A stretch of DNA of 64,000 nucleotides from an uncultured Paraprevotella sp. (GCA_944321345.1 CALUKY010000010.1:1-64000); one strand, 5' to 3'. Shown: positions 17,760 through 27,285, numbered from the stretch's first letter. Notes: a model not told the origin generated them from the letters alone. Program-made: numbers and translations.

Positions 17760-17823
17760 ATTACTTCCCCGTCAGTAATTCATTACTTTCTTGTCGGTAA
17801 TGGATTACCGACGGGGAAGTAAT
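17760..17823. repeat. 64-bp palindromic element, copy 1
   Basis: The outer 27 bases at each end pair with only two mismatches (17760-17786 with 17797-17823) around a 10-base loop. The arms contain ATTACTTCCCCGTC. It begins at the last base of the kinase stop region and could end transcription there. Its full 64 bases align in inverted orientation with the 64-bp element at 50858-50921, so this is a dispersed repeat family and not only a local hairpin. Confidence 0.8.
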
Positions 17824-17863
17824 GATCTTATCATCTTTGTTTTGTACACTTTTGTTCGGTTTT

Positions 17864-17900
17864 GTGTCCGAAAATGGACACACTGTCCATTTTCGGACGC
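17864..17900. promoter_or_regulatory. Palindromic operator upstream of the second sigma-54 promoter
   Basis: The same 37-base palindrome as at 3505-3541, with one base changed in the last position but one of the right arm (GGACGC for GGACAC). The arms are 17864-17880 and 17884-17900. The distance to the -24 box is 45 bases, identical to the first copy, which argues for conserved activator geometry. Confidence 0.8.
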
Positions 17901-17944
17901 TCGCTATTTCCTCTATTTTATGAAGAATCAGATACTTACGTTTT

Positions 17945-17960
17945 TGGCACGATTTTTGCT
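17945..17960 (+). promoter_or_regulatory. Sigma-54 (-24/-12) promoter of the outer-membrane barrel genes
   Basis: TGGCAC at 17945-17950, five bases, then TTGCT at 17956-17960: a full match to the sigma-54 consensus. The start site would be near 17971. The following 40 bases repeat the leader of the pump operon almost exactly. Confidence 0.88.
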
Positions 17961-18023
17961 TTTATGAAAAGTGAAAATGATAAAATAAACGTAAATATGG
18001 ATTTTTCTAAAAAGCTAATAACC

Positions 18024-21002
18024 ATGAAATATGTTATTTTGATACTCGTATTGTTGGGAAATCTGCAGGTACTTTCCGCTCAGGAGAAAGCAGATTCCTT
18101 GGTGCTGACCTTTACTTTGAACGACGCTGTTTCTTTGGATCGTTTGACCGACGCCCGGATTTCCGTTCTGGATGTGCGGGACAGCAGCCTTTTGGCTGAA
18201 GGGGAGCGTATTGACATCGTTTCCGGCAGTTTGTCGTTCAAGTCGGATACCTATGGAGCAAGGGTTTCCCGCAAAGGGAAATATCTGGTTCATGTGGAGA
18301 AAGAGGGTTACGAGTCTTCCTGGGAAACTGTGGAGGTGCCGGCCAGGCAGTATGGTCATCCGGTAACCGAATGGCCGGTCAATATCCTGCTTTACAAGGT
18401 GCTGACCCGTGAGCTGGGCGAGGTGAAGGTGAAGGCTTCCAAGATTCTGATGGTGCATAAGGGGGATACCTTGGAGTATGACGCTACCTACTTCAAGCTG
18501 GCCGACGGTTCGATGCTGGATGCTCTGATAGACAATCTTCCCGGCGTGCAGATGGATGAGTATGGGCGTATCAAGGTAAACGGAGAGTATGTAAGCAGTC
18601 TGCTGGTCAACGGGCGTGAGTTCTTCAAGGGCGATCCGAAAGTGGCGCTTCGCAACTTGCCTTCCTATACGGTGCGCAAAGTTCAGGTCTATCGGAAGCC
18701 GGAAGGTGACTCCTATCTTTTTCGTGAAAAACCGGGAACTTTGATTACAGATCCCCTGGTGATGGATGTACGGCTGAAGAAAGAGTATGAAGATAGCTGG
18801 ATTGCCAATGTGGAGCTGGCTGGCGGTGCGGAAAGCCGTAAGGCCGGGCGCGGCGTTTATCTGGGCAAGCTGTTTCTAATGCGGTATACCGATGTGTCCA
18901 GCTTGGCAGCGTTCGGCAATGTCAACAACCTGAGTGACCTGAGTGTGGCCGACAGCAAGGGTAACTGGCGTTTGCCTGATCCGGCGTCCGGCGTGGTCGA
19001 GTCCCAGACAGGCGGTATCAGTTATGGATGGAACAACAAGAAAGGAACAATTCTGAACTCTGCCCTGAAGGCAGAGCACCGGAACACTGACCGCCTTTCT
19101 GAGGATGCCGGAGAAAACTTTATGGAAAACGGAAATATATTCAGCAGGATGCGTAACCGGAATTACAATGAAAACATCAGTCTGAACTGGAAAAATGATT
19201 TTTCTCTTTATCGCGACAGGTATGCTTTGACCATATACAATATTTCCATGAATTACAGTCATACGGACAACCGTTCGCTGAGCCGTTCGGCATCTTTCAA
19301 CTCCTTTCCTTATGAAAATTATGCGAATGCCGCATTGGACAGCCTTTTTGACGGTCCGGAAAGTACCTTGTTGGAGGAGAGTCTGGTCAACCGGATTGAA
19401 AGGATGCGGACAGGCCGGCAAAAGGATTTTGTGGCCAAAGGGAACGGTTCGTTCTCCTTTAAGGCATTTCCCTGGATGAAATCCGCTATCGGTACCAGTT
19501 TCTCAGGAGAATATGGCTTTAAGAAAGAAGATGATTATCTGAATGAGAATACTGTTTATGGTTCGCTGTCCGATGGTTCATCCGGATATGAACTGAATCA
19601 GTATAGCCGTTTGCCGGAAAGACATTTTGAGTATAGTTTCGGTACGGGAATTCCTTTGTTCAAAAAATCTGTTCCCTTTGGTAAAGTAACAGACGGAAAA
19701 AAGAACAATCTTTTTATTGACTTAGATCTGGTTTATCGTTTCGAGGATTCTTATCGTTCCGGTAAAAGAACCCTTTATCAGTTGGATAGTCTGGAATCTT
19801 GGACGTGCCCCGGATATGGCGGAGCGTTTTATGATGAGGTGAAAAATGAGTTGGAAGAATTTGGTGGTAATTTGGATCAGGTCATTGATTTAAAAAATTC
19901 TTATGAAACCACGGAGCGTAATTTCAGCCATCAGTTACAACCGAAAATGAGGTTTCAGGACTTGTTTGTTCCAGATCTTTATTTCTACTTTAATGCGAAT
20001 GTTTTGTTTCGTAATGAATCGGTCAGAGATTTTCGAAATGAATTTGTTCGTAACAAGCGCATACGGAATATAAGTTTTGATCCTCAGATTATAGTGCAGT
20101 ACAGGGAGCTTTATCTTACATATTATCATCAAGAGATGATACCGGATTTGCTTTACTATCTGGATGTACGTGATGACAGTAATCCCTTGTTTCTGACTTT
20201 GGGTAACAGTGAGCTGGAAAACACGGTAAGAGACTTTTGGAATATTTCTTATCGCAAGTCTACTACAAAGTTCCAAAGAAACTTCAGTATTCAGAATCAA
20301 TTCGCACTATACAGAAATCAGGTGACTCAAGCTATTGCTTATGACCGGAAGACCGGCAAAACGGTACGTAAACCGATAAATACGGATGGAGCCTGGATAA
20401 ATTATTTTTCAGGTAATTACGGGCAGCGTCTGGATGCCGCAGGCAAATGGGCGTTTGATGCCTATACGGGGTATCAGATAACTCATACCACAGATTATTT
20501 TACAGACAGCGGCGTTTTAGGCGAAGGCCGCCAGCAGACTTTATTACACAAATGGAACAACGAGTTGCGCCTTACCTACCGCTTCGACGAGCGTACGCGT
20601 GTGAATGCGAAAGCCAAGGCCGACTGGCAGGTGGTGCGGAACGACCGTCCGGATGTCGAGGACATCCGTGCCACGGACTTTTCTTATGGAGTGACCCTGA
20701 CCACCCAGCTTCCGGGCCGTCTGGATCTGGATACGGATCTGATGATGTACAGCCGCCGGGGATATCAGGACGCTTCGATGAACGACAACAGTCTGGTGTG
20801 GAATCTGAGTCTGGCCCGTACTTTTGGAAAGACCAAAAACTGGATTGTGAAGGCTTCGGGCATGGACCTGCTGCATCAGATATCGAATGTGCGCCGGGTC
20901 ATCAATTCTTACGGCCGCAGCGAGACGCGATATAATACCATGCCTTCGTATGTGATGCTGCATTTGATTTACCGTCTGGACGTGAAACCTAAGAAAAAAT
21001 GA
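18024..21002 (+). CDS. TonB-receptor-like outer-membrane beta-barrel protein, copy 1
   Basis: This 992-residue protein has a signal peptide (MKYVILILVLLGNLQVLSAQ), an N-terminal beta-sandwich domain of carboxypeptidase-regulatory type (about 25-135), a plug-like domain (about 140-250: ILMVHKGDTLEYDA, LDALIDNLPGVQMDEYGRI, VNGREFFKGDP), then a long beta-barrel rich in aromatic residues ending in YRLDVKPKKK. This arrangement fits the outer membrane beta-barrel family seen in Bacteroidota, related to TonB-dependent receptors but with no SusD partner here. In-frame ATGs at 17964, 17997 and 17862 exist; the signal peptide decides for 18024, although 17997 matches the conserved leader. The middle part (about 19.1-20.5 kb) looks richer in A/T than both ends, suggesting a mosaic gene. 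Confidence 0.82.
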   Translation: MKYVILILVLLGNLQVLSAQEKADSLVLTFTLNDAVSLDRLTDARISVLDVRDSSLLAEGERIDIVSGSLSFKSDTYGARVSRKGKYLVHVEKEGYESSWETVEVPARQYGHPVTEWPVNILLYKVLTRELGEVKVKASKILMVHKGDTLEYDATYFKLADGSMLDALIDNLPGVQMDEYGRIKVNGEYVSSLLVNGREFFKGDPKVALRNLPSYTVRKVQVYRKPEGDSYLFREKPGTLITDPLVMDVRLKKEYEDSWIANVELAGGAESRKAGRGVYLGKLFLMRYTDVSSLAAFGNVNNLSDLSVADSKGNWRLPDPASGVVESQTGGISYGWNNKKGTILNSALKAEHRNTDRLSEDAGENFMENGNIFSRMRNRNYNENISLNWKNDFSLYRDRYALTIYNISMNYSHTDNRSLSRSASFNSFPYENYANAALDSLFDGPESTLLEESLVNRIERMRTGRQKDFVAKGNGSFSFKAFPWMKSAIGTSFSGEYGFKKEDDYLNENTVYGSLSDGSSGYELNQYSRLPERHFEYSFGTGIPLFKKSVPFGKVTDGKKNNLFIDLDLVYRFEDSYRSGKRTLYQLDSLESWTCPGYGGAFYDEVKNELEEFGGNLDQVIDLKNSYETTERNFSHQLQPKMRFQDLFVPDLYFYFNANVLFRNESVRDFRNEFVRNKRIRNISFDPQIIVQYRELYLTYYHQEMIPDLLYYLDVRDDSNPLFLTLGNSELENTVRDFWNISYRKSTTKFQRNFSIQNQFALYRNQVTQAIAYDRKTGKTVRKPINTDGAWINYFSGNYGQRLDAAGKWAFDAYTGYQITHTTDYFTDSGVLGEGRQQTLLHKWNNELRLTYRFDERTRVNAKAKADWQVVRNDRPDVEDIRATDFSYGVTLTTQLPGRLDLDTDLMMYSRRGYQDASMNDNSLVWNLSLARTFGKTKNWIVKASGMDLLHQISNVRRVINSYGRSETRYNTMPSYVMLHLIYRLDVKPKKK

Positions 21003-21076
21003 TTAAATTTAGACGTTCATACTGTTGTAACCGTTCCGAAGGCAGTAGGGAAGAGTAACCTTTAAATGAGCAAACC

Positions 21077-24037
21077 ATGAGTATCAGGCATTTCATCGTT
21101 GGGTTGCAACTTTTCGTTGTATCAGTCTTGGCAAATGCCCAAGCGCAGCGTCCGGATTCTCTGACTTTAGATGTCTTTCTGGAGGATTTTGTGAGTCTGA
21201 AACCGGTAGAAGAGGCAAAAGTGACTTTGTTGCACGGAAAAGATACCACCTTTTTGGGAACCGGACAGTATCGCTATATATATAAGGAGCCGGCTTGGTC
21301 TTATTTCTTCACGGCACGACTGCCGCTGCTTTCGTCCTGCTTTGTCAAGGTGGAGGCCGAGGGTTATGAGAGCGCTTTTGAGAAAGTGGATATTCCGAAA
21401 GACAAATATAAATTTGCGCCCACCCGTTACTGGCAAACCAAGATTCGTCTGTTCCCGATCCGAGAAGAGACACTGGGCAATGTGGAGGTTACGGCTTCCA
21501 AAATCCTGATGGTCAATAAAGGGGATACTCTGGAGTATAATGCCGAAGCGCTTCAGCTTTCGGACGGGGATATGCTGGAAACGCTGATCCGGAATCTGCC
21601 CGGAGTGCGGATTGATGAGCACGGTCGTATCACGGTAAACGGAGAGTTTGTCAGTAGCTTGCTGATCAACGGAAAGGATTTCTTTAGCGGAGATCCGAGT
21701 GTGGCGCTCAAGGCACTGCCTGCCTATACCGTGCAGAAGGTAAAGGTGTATCGCAAGACTCCGTTGGGAGAGTTTGAGGATGTGTCCCGTGAACAGAAAG
21801 ATCTGGTGATGGATGTGGGGTTGAAACGGAAATATATGGGCAGCTGGCTGCTGGAAGCAACCCTTTCGGGGGGAGCGGAAACTTCCGCACCGGCCACCGG
21901 ACTCTATGCCGGAAGCTTGTCCCTGATGCGATATACCGACCGCTCGAACATCGCTTTGTTTGGAAATGTGAACAATATCAACGATCTGTGGGCCACCACA
22001 CAAATGGGAACTATCTGGGCTATAAATCCGGATATGGAATGGAATAAGGTTCAGATTGGCGGCTTGGGATTCAGTTTTGACGAGAACAGGAAATTCCGGA
22101 TGGCGACGGATTTGCTGGCTGTCTGCACGCAAGGCGACCTCCGTACGGAAACCGGTTCGGAAAGTTATGTGGAACATGGAAACATTTACAGAAAGTCGGC
22201 ATTGAGCCGGTATAACGACAAGACAGATCTGAAATGGAAAGGCTGGATGGAATATAAGAATGAAGACTTTATTTTCTATCTGAAAGAACTGTCCCTGAAT
22301 TACAGGCGCACGGATCATCACGCACAAAGCCGTTCGGTGTCCTTGGGAGCAGATGAAAAAGGCGAATATCCGGATGGTGAGCTGGACGACTTCTTTGCCC
22401 CTATGGGCAGTGAGGCCTACTTGCAAAGCCTGATTAACCGGCGGCAGCAGATGACCTTGGGCATTCAGGAGGAACTGGGAGGCAAACTTACCGGAAACAT
22501 TTCCCTGCGCGATCCGTGGTGGGGTAAGAAATATACCCTGCGCTGGGGCGGCAACTACAAGAATACGCGCGACAAAAGTTATCAGGACGACCGTACGGAA
22601 TACGGTGCGGCCGGTGCTACTGCCGGTACGGACGGCTTCCGGCAGAACCGTTATGAAACGGCTCCGGTTACCCAATACGGTTATTATGCCTCTTTGGCCT
22701 TTCAGCCGGTAAACCGGAGTGTCCGGACCGACCGGAACCGGGAGTGGGGACTGACTCTGGATTTCTCGTACAAAGGCTCCTTTGAATATAAATCCGGCGA
22801 ACGGTCGCTCTATCGTCTGGAAAATGTGGACGGATGGCAGGCACCCGACTGGGACTGCACGGACTGGAGTGATTTTGAAAACACTTTGCGGGGAACCGGC
22901 GACAGCTGGCAGGATGCGGTGGACTTGAACAACACCTGGCATACCGTAGAACGGAATTTCTGGCAGGATTTGCAGATCCGTTTCGGCAGCCGTGAAAAGC
23001 AGAACGGAAAATTCAGCTTCAGTATGTCACCGAACTTCCACTTCCTGCGTGCGGAGATCGAGGATCTGCGCGGAAACCAGGCACGCACCATAAGTCGCCG
23101 TTATGTCTTGCCGGAACCAAGTGTGCGGATGGCGTATGGCGGATTCAGCCTGAACTACCGCTATCGGGAAACAGCGCCCACACTGCTTTATCTGCTCGAT
23201 GTGCGCGATGACAGCGACCCGCTTCATGTGTCTTTGGGAAATCCCGATTTGAGAAAGATGAAAAGCAATCAGGTGGGAGTCCGCTTCGAAAAGAGGACCA
23301 CTGTGCGGCAGCGCATCTATTCTGTCAATGCCGGATATGAATGGAACCGGGATGTCACGGTGATGGCCCGCACGTATGACCGCAATACCGGACAGACGGT
23401 GACCCAACCGTTGAACACCGATGGCGACTGGCTGGCCACTGTAGGGGCCAACTACGGGCAGCGTCTGGACGAGGACGGCAAGCTGACGATGGATGCATCC
23501 GGCGCTTTCCGGCTGGGACATAGTGTGGATTATGTGTCCGACACTCCGGAAATGGGCACCGGAAGGCAGAATGTGCAGAACATTTCCTGGACCAATGATC
23601 TCAAACTGACCTACAGCTTTACCCGGCGCACCCGTCTGAAAGCTTTGGCCAATGCCAAATGGAGCCATGTGGACGGCGACCGTGCCGACTTTGTGAAGAT
23701 CAAGGCTACAGATTTTTCTTATGGACTGGATTTCACGACCCAGTTGCCGGGCAAGCTGGATTTCGATACGAAAATCACGATGTACAGCCGTAGGGGATAT
23801 GTCGATCCTTCCATGAACGACGATTGTCTGGTGTGGAATGTCGGTCTGGCGCGTACTTTCGGAAAGAACAAGAACTGGATTGTCAAGGCTTCGGCCAATG
23901 ACCTGCTTCGCCAGATCTCCAATGTGCGCAACACCATCAATGCCTACGGACGTACGGAGGTCCGTTATCAGACCCTGTCATCCTATGTCCTGCTGAAGGT
24001 GACCTATCGTCTGAATGTGGAGCCGAAAAAGAACTGA
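21077..24037 (+). CDS. TonB-receptor-like outer-membrane beta-barrel protein, copy 2
   Basis: This 986-residue paralog of the preceding gene has a signal peptide (ending near LANAQAQ), an N-terminal beta-sandwich domain, the plug-like segment (ILMVNKGDTLEYNA, LETLIRNLPGVRIDEHGRI, INGKDFFSGDP) and a C-terminal barrel. The last 110 residues and the plug are highly similar in the two proteins (for example MYSRRGY and ARTFGK-NKNWIVKAS), while the barrel middle differs. It follows 74 bases after copy 1 and is probably co-transcribed from the sigma-54 promoter at 17945. Function is inferred as uptake, receptor or envelope remodelling under the condition sensed by the kinase. Confidence 0.82.
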   Translation: MSIRHFIVGLQLFVVSVLANAQAQRPDSLTLDVFLEDFVSLKPVEEAKVTLLHGKDTTFLGTGQYRYIYKEPAWSYFFTARLPLLSSCFVKVEAEGYESAFEKVDIPKDKYKFAPTRYWQTKIRLFPIREETLGNVEVTASKILMVNKGDTLEYNAEALQLSDGDMLETLIRNLPGVRIDEHGRITVNGEFVSSLLINGKDFFSGDPSVALKALPAYTVQKVKVYRKTPLGEFEDVSREQKDLVMDVGLKRKYMGSWLLEATLSGGAETSAPATGLYAGSLSLMRYTDRSNIALFGNVNNINDLWATTQMGTIWAINPDMEWNKVQIGGLGFSFDENRKFRMATDLLAVCTQGDLRTETGSESYVEHGNIYRKSALSRYNDKTDLKWKGWMEYKNEDFIFYLKELSLNYRRTDHHAQSRSVSLGADEKGEYPDGELDDFFAPMGSEAYLQSLINRRQQMTLGIQEELGGKLTGNISLRDPWWGKKYTLRWGGNYKNTRDKSYQDDRTEYGAAGATAGTDGFRQNRYETAPVTQYGYYASLAFQPVNRSVRTDRNREWGLTLDFSYKGSFEYKSGERSLYRLENVDGWQAPDWDCTDWSDFENTLRGTGDSWQDAVDLNNTWHTVERNFWQDLQIRFGSREKQNGKFSFSMSPNFHFLRAEIEDLRGNQARTISRRYVLPEPSVRMAYGGFSLNYRYRETAPTLLYLLDVRDDSDPLHVSLGNPDLRKMKSNQVGVRFEKRTTVRQRIYSVNAGYEWNRDVTVMARTYDRNTGQTVTQPLNTDGDWLATVGANYGQRLDEDGKLTMDASGAFRLGHSVDYVSDTPEMGTGRQNVQNISWTNDLKLTYSFTRRTRLKALANAKWSHVDGDRADFVKIKATDFSYGLDFTTQLPGKLDFDTKITMYSRRGYVDPSMNDDCLVWNVGLARTFGKNKNWIVKASANDLLRQISNVRNTINAYGRTEVRYQTLSSYVLLKVTYRLNVEPKKN

Positions 24038-24097
24038 TCAGAAGCGTCTGATTAGGAATCTTTGAGCCTTTTTAGGCAACATTCTCTATTTTAATAT

Positions 24098-24105
24098 TAT
24101 CTTTG
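24098..24105 (+). promoter_or_regulatory. -7 box before the AAA-ATPase-like gene
   Basis: TATCTTTG matches TAnnTTTG exactly. It overlaps the TTG at 24103 that would give the longest frame, so translation must begin downstream, at 24130. Confidence 0.7.
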
Positions 24106-24129
24106 CGTCAGGAACAAAAACAGAAGATC

Positions 24130-25698
24130 ATGATGAAATATCCGATAGGTATTCAGAGCTTTGACCAGCTTATAGAAGATGATTATGTATATGTGGACAA
24201 GACCGACCTGATTTACAAACTGACCCATGAAGGGAAAATTTACTTTCTGAGTCGTCCGCGCCGTTTTGGCAAGAGTCTGCTGGTTTCCACCCTGGAGAAC
24301 TATTATCTGGGGCGGAAGGAACTGTTCCGGGGCCTGGCCATGGAACGGCTGGAGACGGAATGGGCGGTGTATCCGGTGTTTTATGTGGACTTCAACGGCA
24401 TGAACTTTACCAAAGGCGGTGTTTTGGAAGCGATGCTTTTGGATTATGTCCGGAAATGGGAAAAAGCATATTCCTTACAAGCCAACGAAACTCTGGATAT
24501 CGGTCTTCGTTTCATCAAAGTGTTGGAAGCGGCCCACCAACAGAGCGGTCGCCGGGCAGTGGTGCTTATCGATGAGTACGACAAGCCGATTCTGGATGTG
24601 CTGGATGTGGATGCCGCTCTGGAGGAGCAGCACCGCAACATACTGAAGGCATTCTATTCCGTATTCAAAGGTGCGGACAGCCATTTGCAGTTTGTGCTGT
24701 TGACGGGAGTGACCAAGTTCTCTCAGGTGAGTGTGTTCAGCGGGTTCAACCAGCCTAAGGATATCAGTATGGATGCCCGTTACGAGGCTTTGTGTGGCAT
24801 TACGCAGGAAGAGATTGACCGCAATTTTGCAGAACCGATAGCTGCTATGGCGGCCGAATACAAATGTACTCCGGAAGAAATGCGCCGGAAATTGAAAGCA
24901 CACTACGACGGTTATCACTTCAGCGACCGTATGACGGATATTTATAATCCGTTCAGTCTGCTCAATGCATTGGACAGTCTTCGTATTCGTGACTATTGGT
25001 TCAGCACAGGCACACCGACCTATCTGATTCGTCTGCTTTCTCATTTCAAGGAGAATATGAACGAACTGACAGGCAAGTATTACCCCCCGGAGGAGTTTAT
25101 CGACTACAAGGTCGATGTGGAGCGCCCTCTGCCGATGATTTACCAGAGCGGTTATCTGACGGTGAAGGCTTATGACCGGGATTTCAATACTTTTCTGCTC
25201 GACTTTCCGAACAATGAGGTGAAGAACGGATTCCTTACGATGCTTTCAGCTGCTTATCTGCAACCGAAGGAAGAAACGGGTGGTTGGATCCGAAGTCTGG
25301 TAGTGGCTTTGCGCCAGGGCGATTTGGATCGGGTGCATACCCTGTTTACTTCTTTCCTTTCGAGCATTCCCTATACGATGCGGCGCAAGGAAGATGAGGC
25401 GGAGCGGGAGCGTTATTTCCAATATACGTTCTATCTGATCCTTCGTCTGGTGAGCGTCTATACGGTCTATGTGGAAAAGGTGCAGAGCCAAGGTCGTGTG
25501 GACTGTGTGCTGGAAACGGCCGACTATGTCTATATCTTTGAGTTCAAACTGGACGGTACGGCTGAAGAAGCCTTGCAGCAGATTGAGGAGAATGGCTATG
25601 CCCGCGAATATGCTGCCGACAACCGAAAACTGTACTGCATCGGTGCCGGTTTCTCTTCGGAAACGGGCACGATCGGTGACTGGGCCGTGCGTTTCTGA
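24130..25698 (+). CDS. AAA-ATPase-like protein with C-terminal PD-(D/E)XK nuclease-like domain
   Basis: This 522-residue protein starts with the typical YPIGIQSFDQLIEDDYVYVDKT segment, followed by FLSRPRRFGKSLLVSTL, the P-loop variant (R-R-F-G-K-S) of the AAA-ATPase-like family (PF09820), and a Walker B-like VLIDEYDKPI near residue 155. The C-terminus (about 385-510) holds a PD-(D/E)XK-like domain with YIFEFKLDGTAEEALQQI, in which E-F-K matches the E-x-K part of the nuclease core. The family is found in many copies in Bacteroidota genomes; its cellular role is unknown, with a defence or DNA-processing role sometimes suggested by the fold. It is monocistronic, with its own promoter (24098) and terminator (25750). 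Confidence 0.9.
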   Translation: MMKYPIGIQSFDQLIEDDYVYVDKTDLIYKLTHEGKIYFLSRPRRFGKSLLVSTLENYYLGRKELFRGLAMERLETEWAVYPVFYVDFNGMNFTKGGVLEAMLLDYVRKWEKAYSLQANETLDIGLRFIKVLEAAHQQSGRRAVVLIDEYDKPILDVLDVDAALEEQHRNILKAFYSVFKGADSHLQFVLLTGVTKFSQVSVFSGFNQPKDISMDARYEALCGITQEEIDRNFAEPIAAMAAEYKCTPEEMRRKLKAHYDGYHFSDRMTDIYNPFSLLNALDSLRIRDYWFSTGTPTYLIRLLSHFKENMNELTGKYYPPEEFIDYKVDVERPLPMIYQSGYLTVKAYDRDFNTFLLDFPNNEVKNGFLTMLSAAYLQPKEETGGWIRSLVVALRQGDLDRVHTLFTSFLSSIPYTMRRKEDEAERERYFQYTFYLILRLVSVYTVYVEKVQSQGRVDCVLETADYVYIFEFKLDGTAEEALQQIEENGYAREYAADNRKLYCIGAGFSSETGTIGDWAVRF

Positions 25699-25749
25699 TA
25701 AATTTCCTTTTGGGAATTTGCAAGTCTCATCATTTTTTACGAATATTGC

Positions 25750-25787
25750 AAACAGGTGGTCCATGCGTGGGCTGCCTGTTTTGTTTT
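25750..25787 (+). terminator. Terminator after the AAA-ATPase-like gene
   Basis: AAACAGG and CCTGTTT arms with GC-rich inner pairs, followed by TTTTGTTTT. It lies 52 bases past the stop and 20 bases before the transporter ATG, so that gene may depend on readthrough or a promoter I cannot see. Confidence 0.65.
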
Positions 25788-25807
25788 ACAATTAAAAAAG
25801 AAATACC

Positions 25808-27256
25808 ATGACAACACCCCGCTTTGAATCTTTGAAGCTGAACCGAAGGCAGATGATCATGCTGCCGGTAATTGTACTTGTGACTGCCTTTCTGTGGCTG
25901 GTGCCGACTTCCTTTTACGGCATCGACGGACTGACAATTGTGGAACAGCGCACCATCGCGCTTTTTGCCTTTGCCGCCCTGATGTGGATGTTCGAGGTGA
26001 TTCCTACCTGGACCACTTCCGTGATTCTGATTGTAACCATGCTGCTGACCATTTCCGATAGCAGTCTGCGTTTCCTGCGCGAAGGTCCTCCGTTAGAGGA
26101 ACTCGGTTCTCTGGTCAGCTACAAGGCCATTCTGTCTACTTTTGCCGATCCGGTGATCATGCTCTTTTTGGGTGGTTTCATTCTGGCTATTGCCGCTACC
26201 AAAGTGGGGCTTGATGTGCAGTTGGCCAAATGGCTGCTCTGGCCCTTTGGTAACAAACCGCAGAATGTGTTGCTCGGTTTTTTGCTGATTATCGGACTGT
26301 TTTCCATGTTTATGAGTAATACGGCCACGGCTGCCATGATGCTTACTTTCTTAGCTCCCGTGCTGAAAACGCTGCCGGCCGATGGAAAAGGACGTATCGG
26401 ACTGGCGATGGCCATTCCCGTAGCGGCCAACCTGGGAGGTATCGGTACACCGATCGGCACCCCGCCCAATGCTATAGCCCTGAGTTATCTGAACGAACAC
26501 CTGCACATGAACGTGGGTTTCAGTGACTGGACATTAGTGATGTTTCCTTATGTGGTGGTGATGCTGCTCATTTCCTGGCGTGTACTGCTTTGGCTCTATC
26601 CGTTTAAGGCCAAGACTGTGGAGTTGCATATTGAGAGTAAAGGTGTGAAAGGAGTGCGTACCTATATTGTATGGGGCACTTTTGCGGTGACCATCCTGCT
26701 GTGGATGTTTGACAAGCTGACCGGTGTGAACTCCAATGTGGTAGCCATGATTCCGGTAGGTGTGTTCTGTGCTACGGGTATCATCACGAAAGAAGACCTG
26801 AAGGAAATCAACTGGAGCGTGCTGTGGATGGTAGCCGGAGGTATCGCTCTGGGTGTGGCTATGAACAAGACCGGTTTGGCAGAACATCTGGTAGAGTCTA
26901 TTCCGTTTGATACCTGGATTCCGCTGGTAGTGCTGATCGTATCCGGACTGCTGGGTTATTTCATTTCCAACTTTATTTCCAATACGGCGGCTGCCAATCT
27001 GATTGTGCCGATTCTGAGTGCCGTGGCTGTGGGTATGGGTGAGTCGCTGAACGCAGTGGGAGGCGTGAAAACCTTGTTGGTCGGTGTGGCTCTGTCTACT
27101 TCCTTAGCTATGCTCTTCCCGATTTCCACACCGCCGAACGCGCTGACTCATTCTACAGGACTGACCACCACGCGCGATATGACACAGGTGGGACTGATTA
27201 TCGGTTTTGTCGGTTTCGTTCTGGGTTATGCGCTGCTCATCTTTGTGGGCATCTGA
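25808..27256 (+). CDS. SLC13/DASS-family sodium-anion symporter
   Basis: This 482-residue inner-membrane transporter has about a dozen hydrophobic segments. Two inverted halves each carry the DASS hairpin signature: SNTATAAMM near residue 170, followed by GGIGTPIGTPPNAIAL, and SNFISNTAAANLIVP near 390, followed by PISTPPNALTHSTG. These S-N-T motifs bind sodium and the carboxylate or sulfate substrate in VcINDY-type proteins. Likely substrates are C4-dicarboxylates, citrate or sulfate; sequence alone does not separate these. It is single, with a strong terminator at 27286-27321. Confidence 0.92.
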   Translation: MTTPRFESLKLNRRQMIMLPVIVLVTAFLWLVPTSFYGIDGLTIVEQRTIALFAFAALMWMFEVIPTWTTSVILIVTMLLTISDSSLRFLREGPPLEELGSLVSYKAILSTFADPVIMLFLGGFILAIAATKVGLDVQLAKWLLWPFGNKPQNVLLGFLLIIGLFSMFMSNTATAAMMLTFLAPVLKTLPADGKGRIGLAMAIPVAANLGGIGTPIGTPPNAIALSYLNEHLHMNVGFSDWTLVMFPYVVVMLLISWRVLLWLYPFKAKTVELHIESKGVKGVRTYIVWGTFAVTILLWMFDKLTGVNSNVVAMIPVGVFCATGIITKEDLKEINWSVLWMVAGGIALGVAMNKTGLAEHLVESIPFDTWIPLVVLIVSGLLGYFISNFISNTAAANLIVPILSAVAVGMGESLNAVGGVKTLLVGVALSTSLAMLFPISTPPNALTHSTGLTTTRDMTQVGLIIGFVGFVLGYALLIFVGI

Positions 27257-27285
27257 GAAAGTGTTTGATTTTTATTTGAAATATG

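Noticed and set aside
17836-17860. Housekeeping promoter before the barrel gene (CATCTTTG and TTTTG stretches)
   Set aside because: It lacks the TA of TAnnTTTG and lies upstream of the operator; the sigma-54 promoter explains the site better.
21167-22942. 591-codon minus-strand frame opposite the second barrel gene
   Set aside because: No domain or signal, no promoter; reflects codon bias of the real gene.
18024-24037. SusC/SusD-type polysaccharide uptake pair
   Set aside because: Both proteins are barrels of the same family; no SusD-like lipoprotein follows either.
24130-25698. Restriction or phage-defence system around the AAA-ATPase/PD-(D/E)XK gene
   Set aside because: It is a lone gene with its own promoter and terminator; the neighbours are a transporter and barrel proteins, so no system can be claimed.
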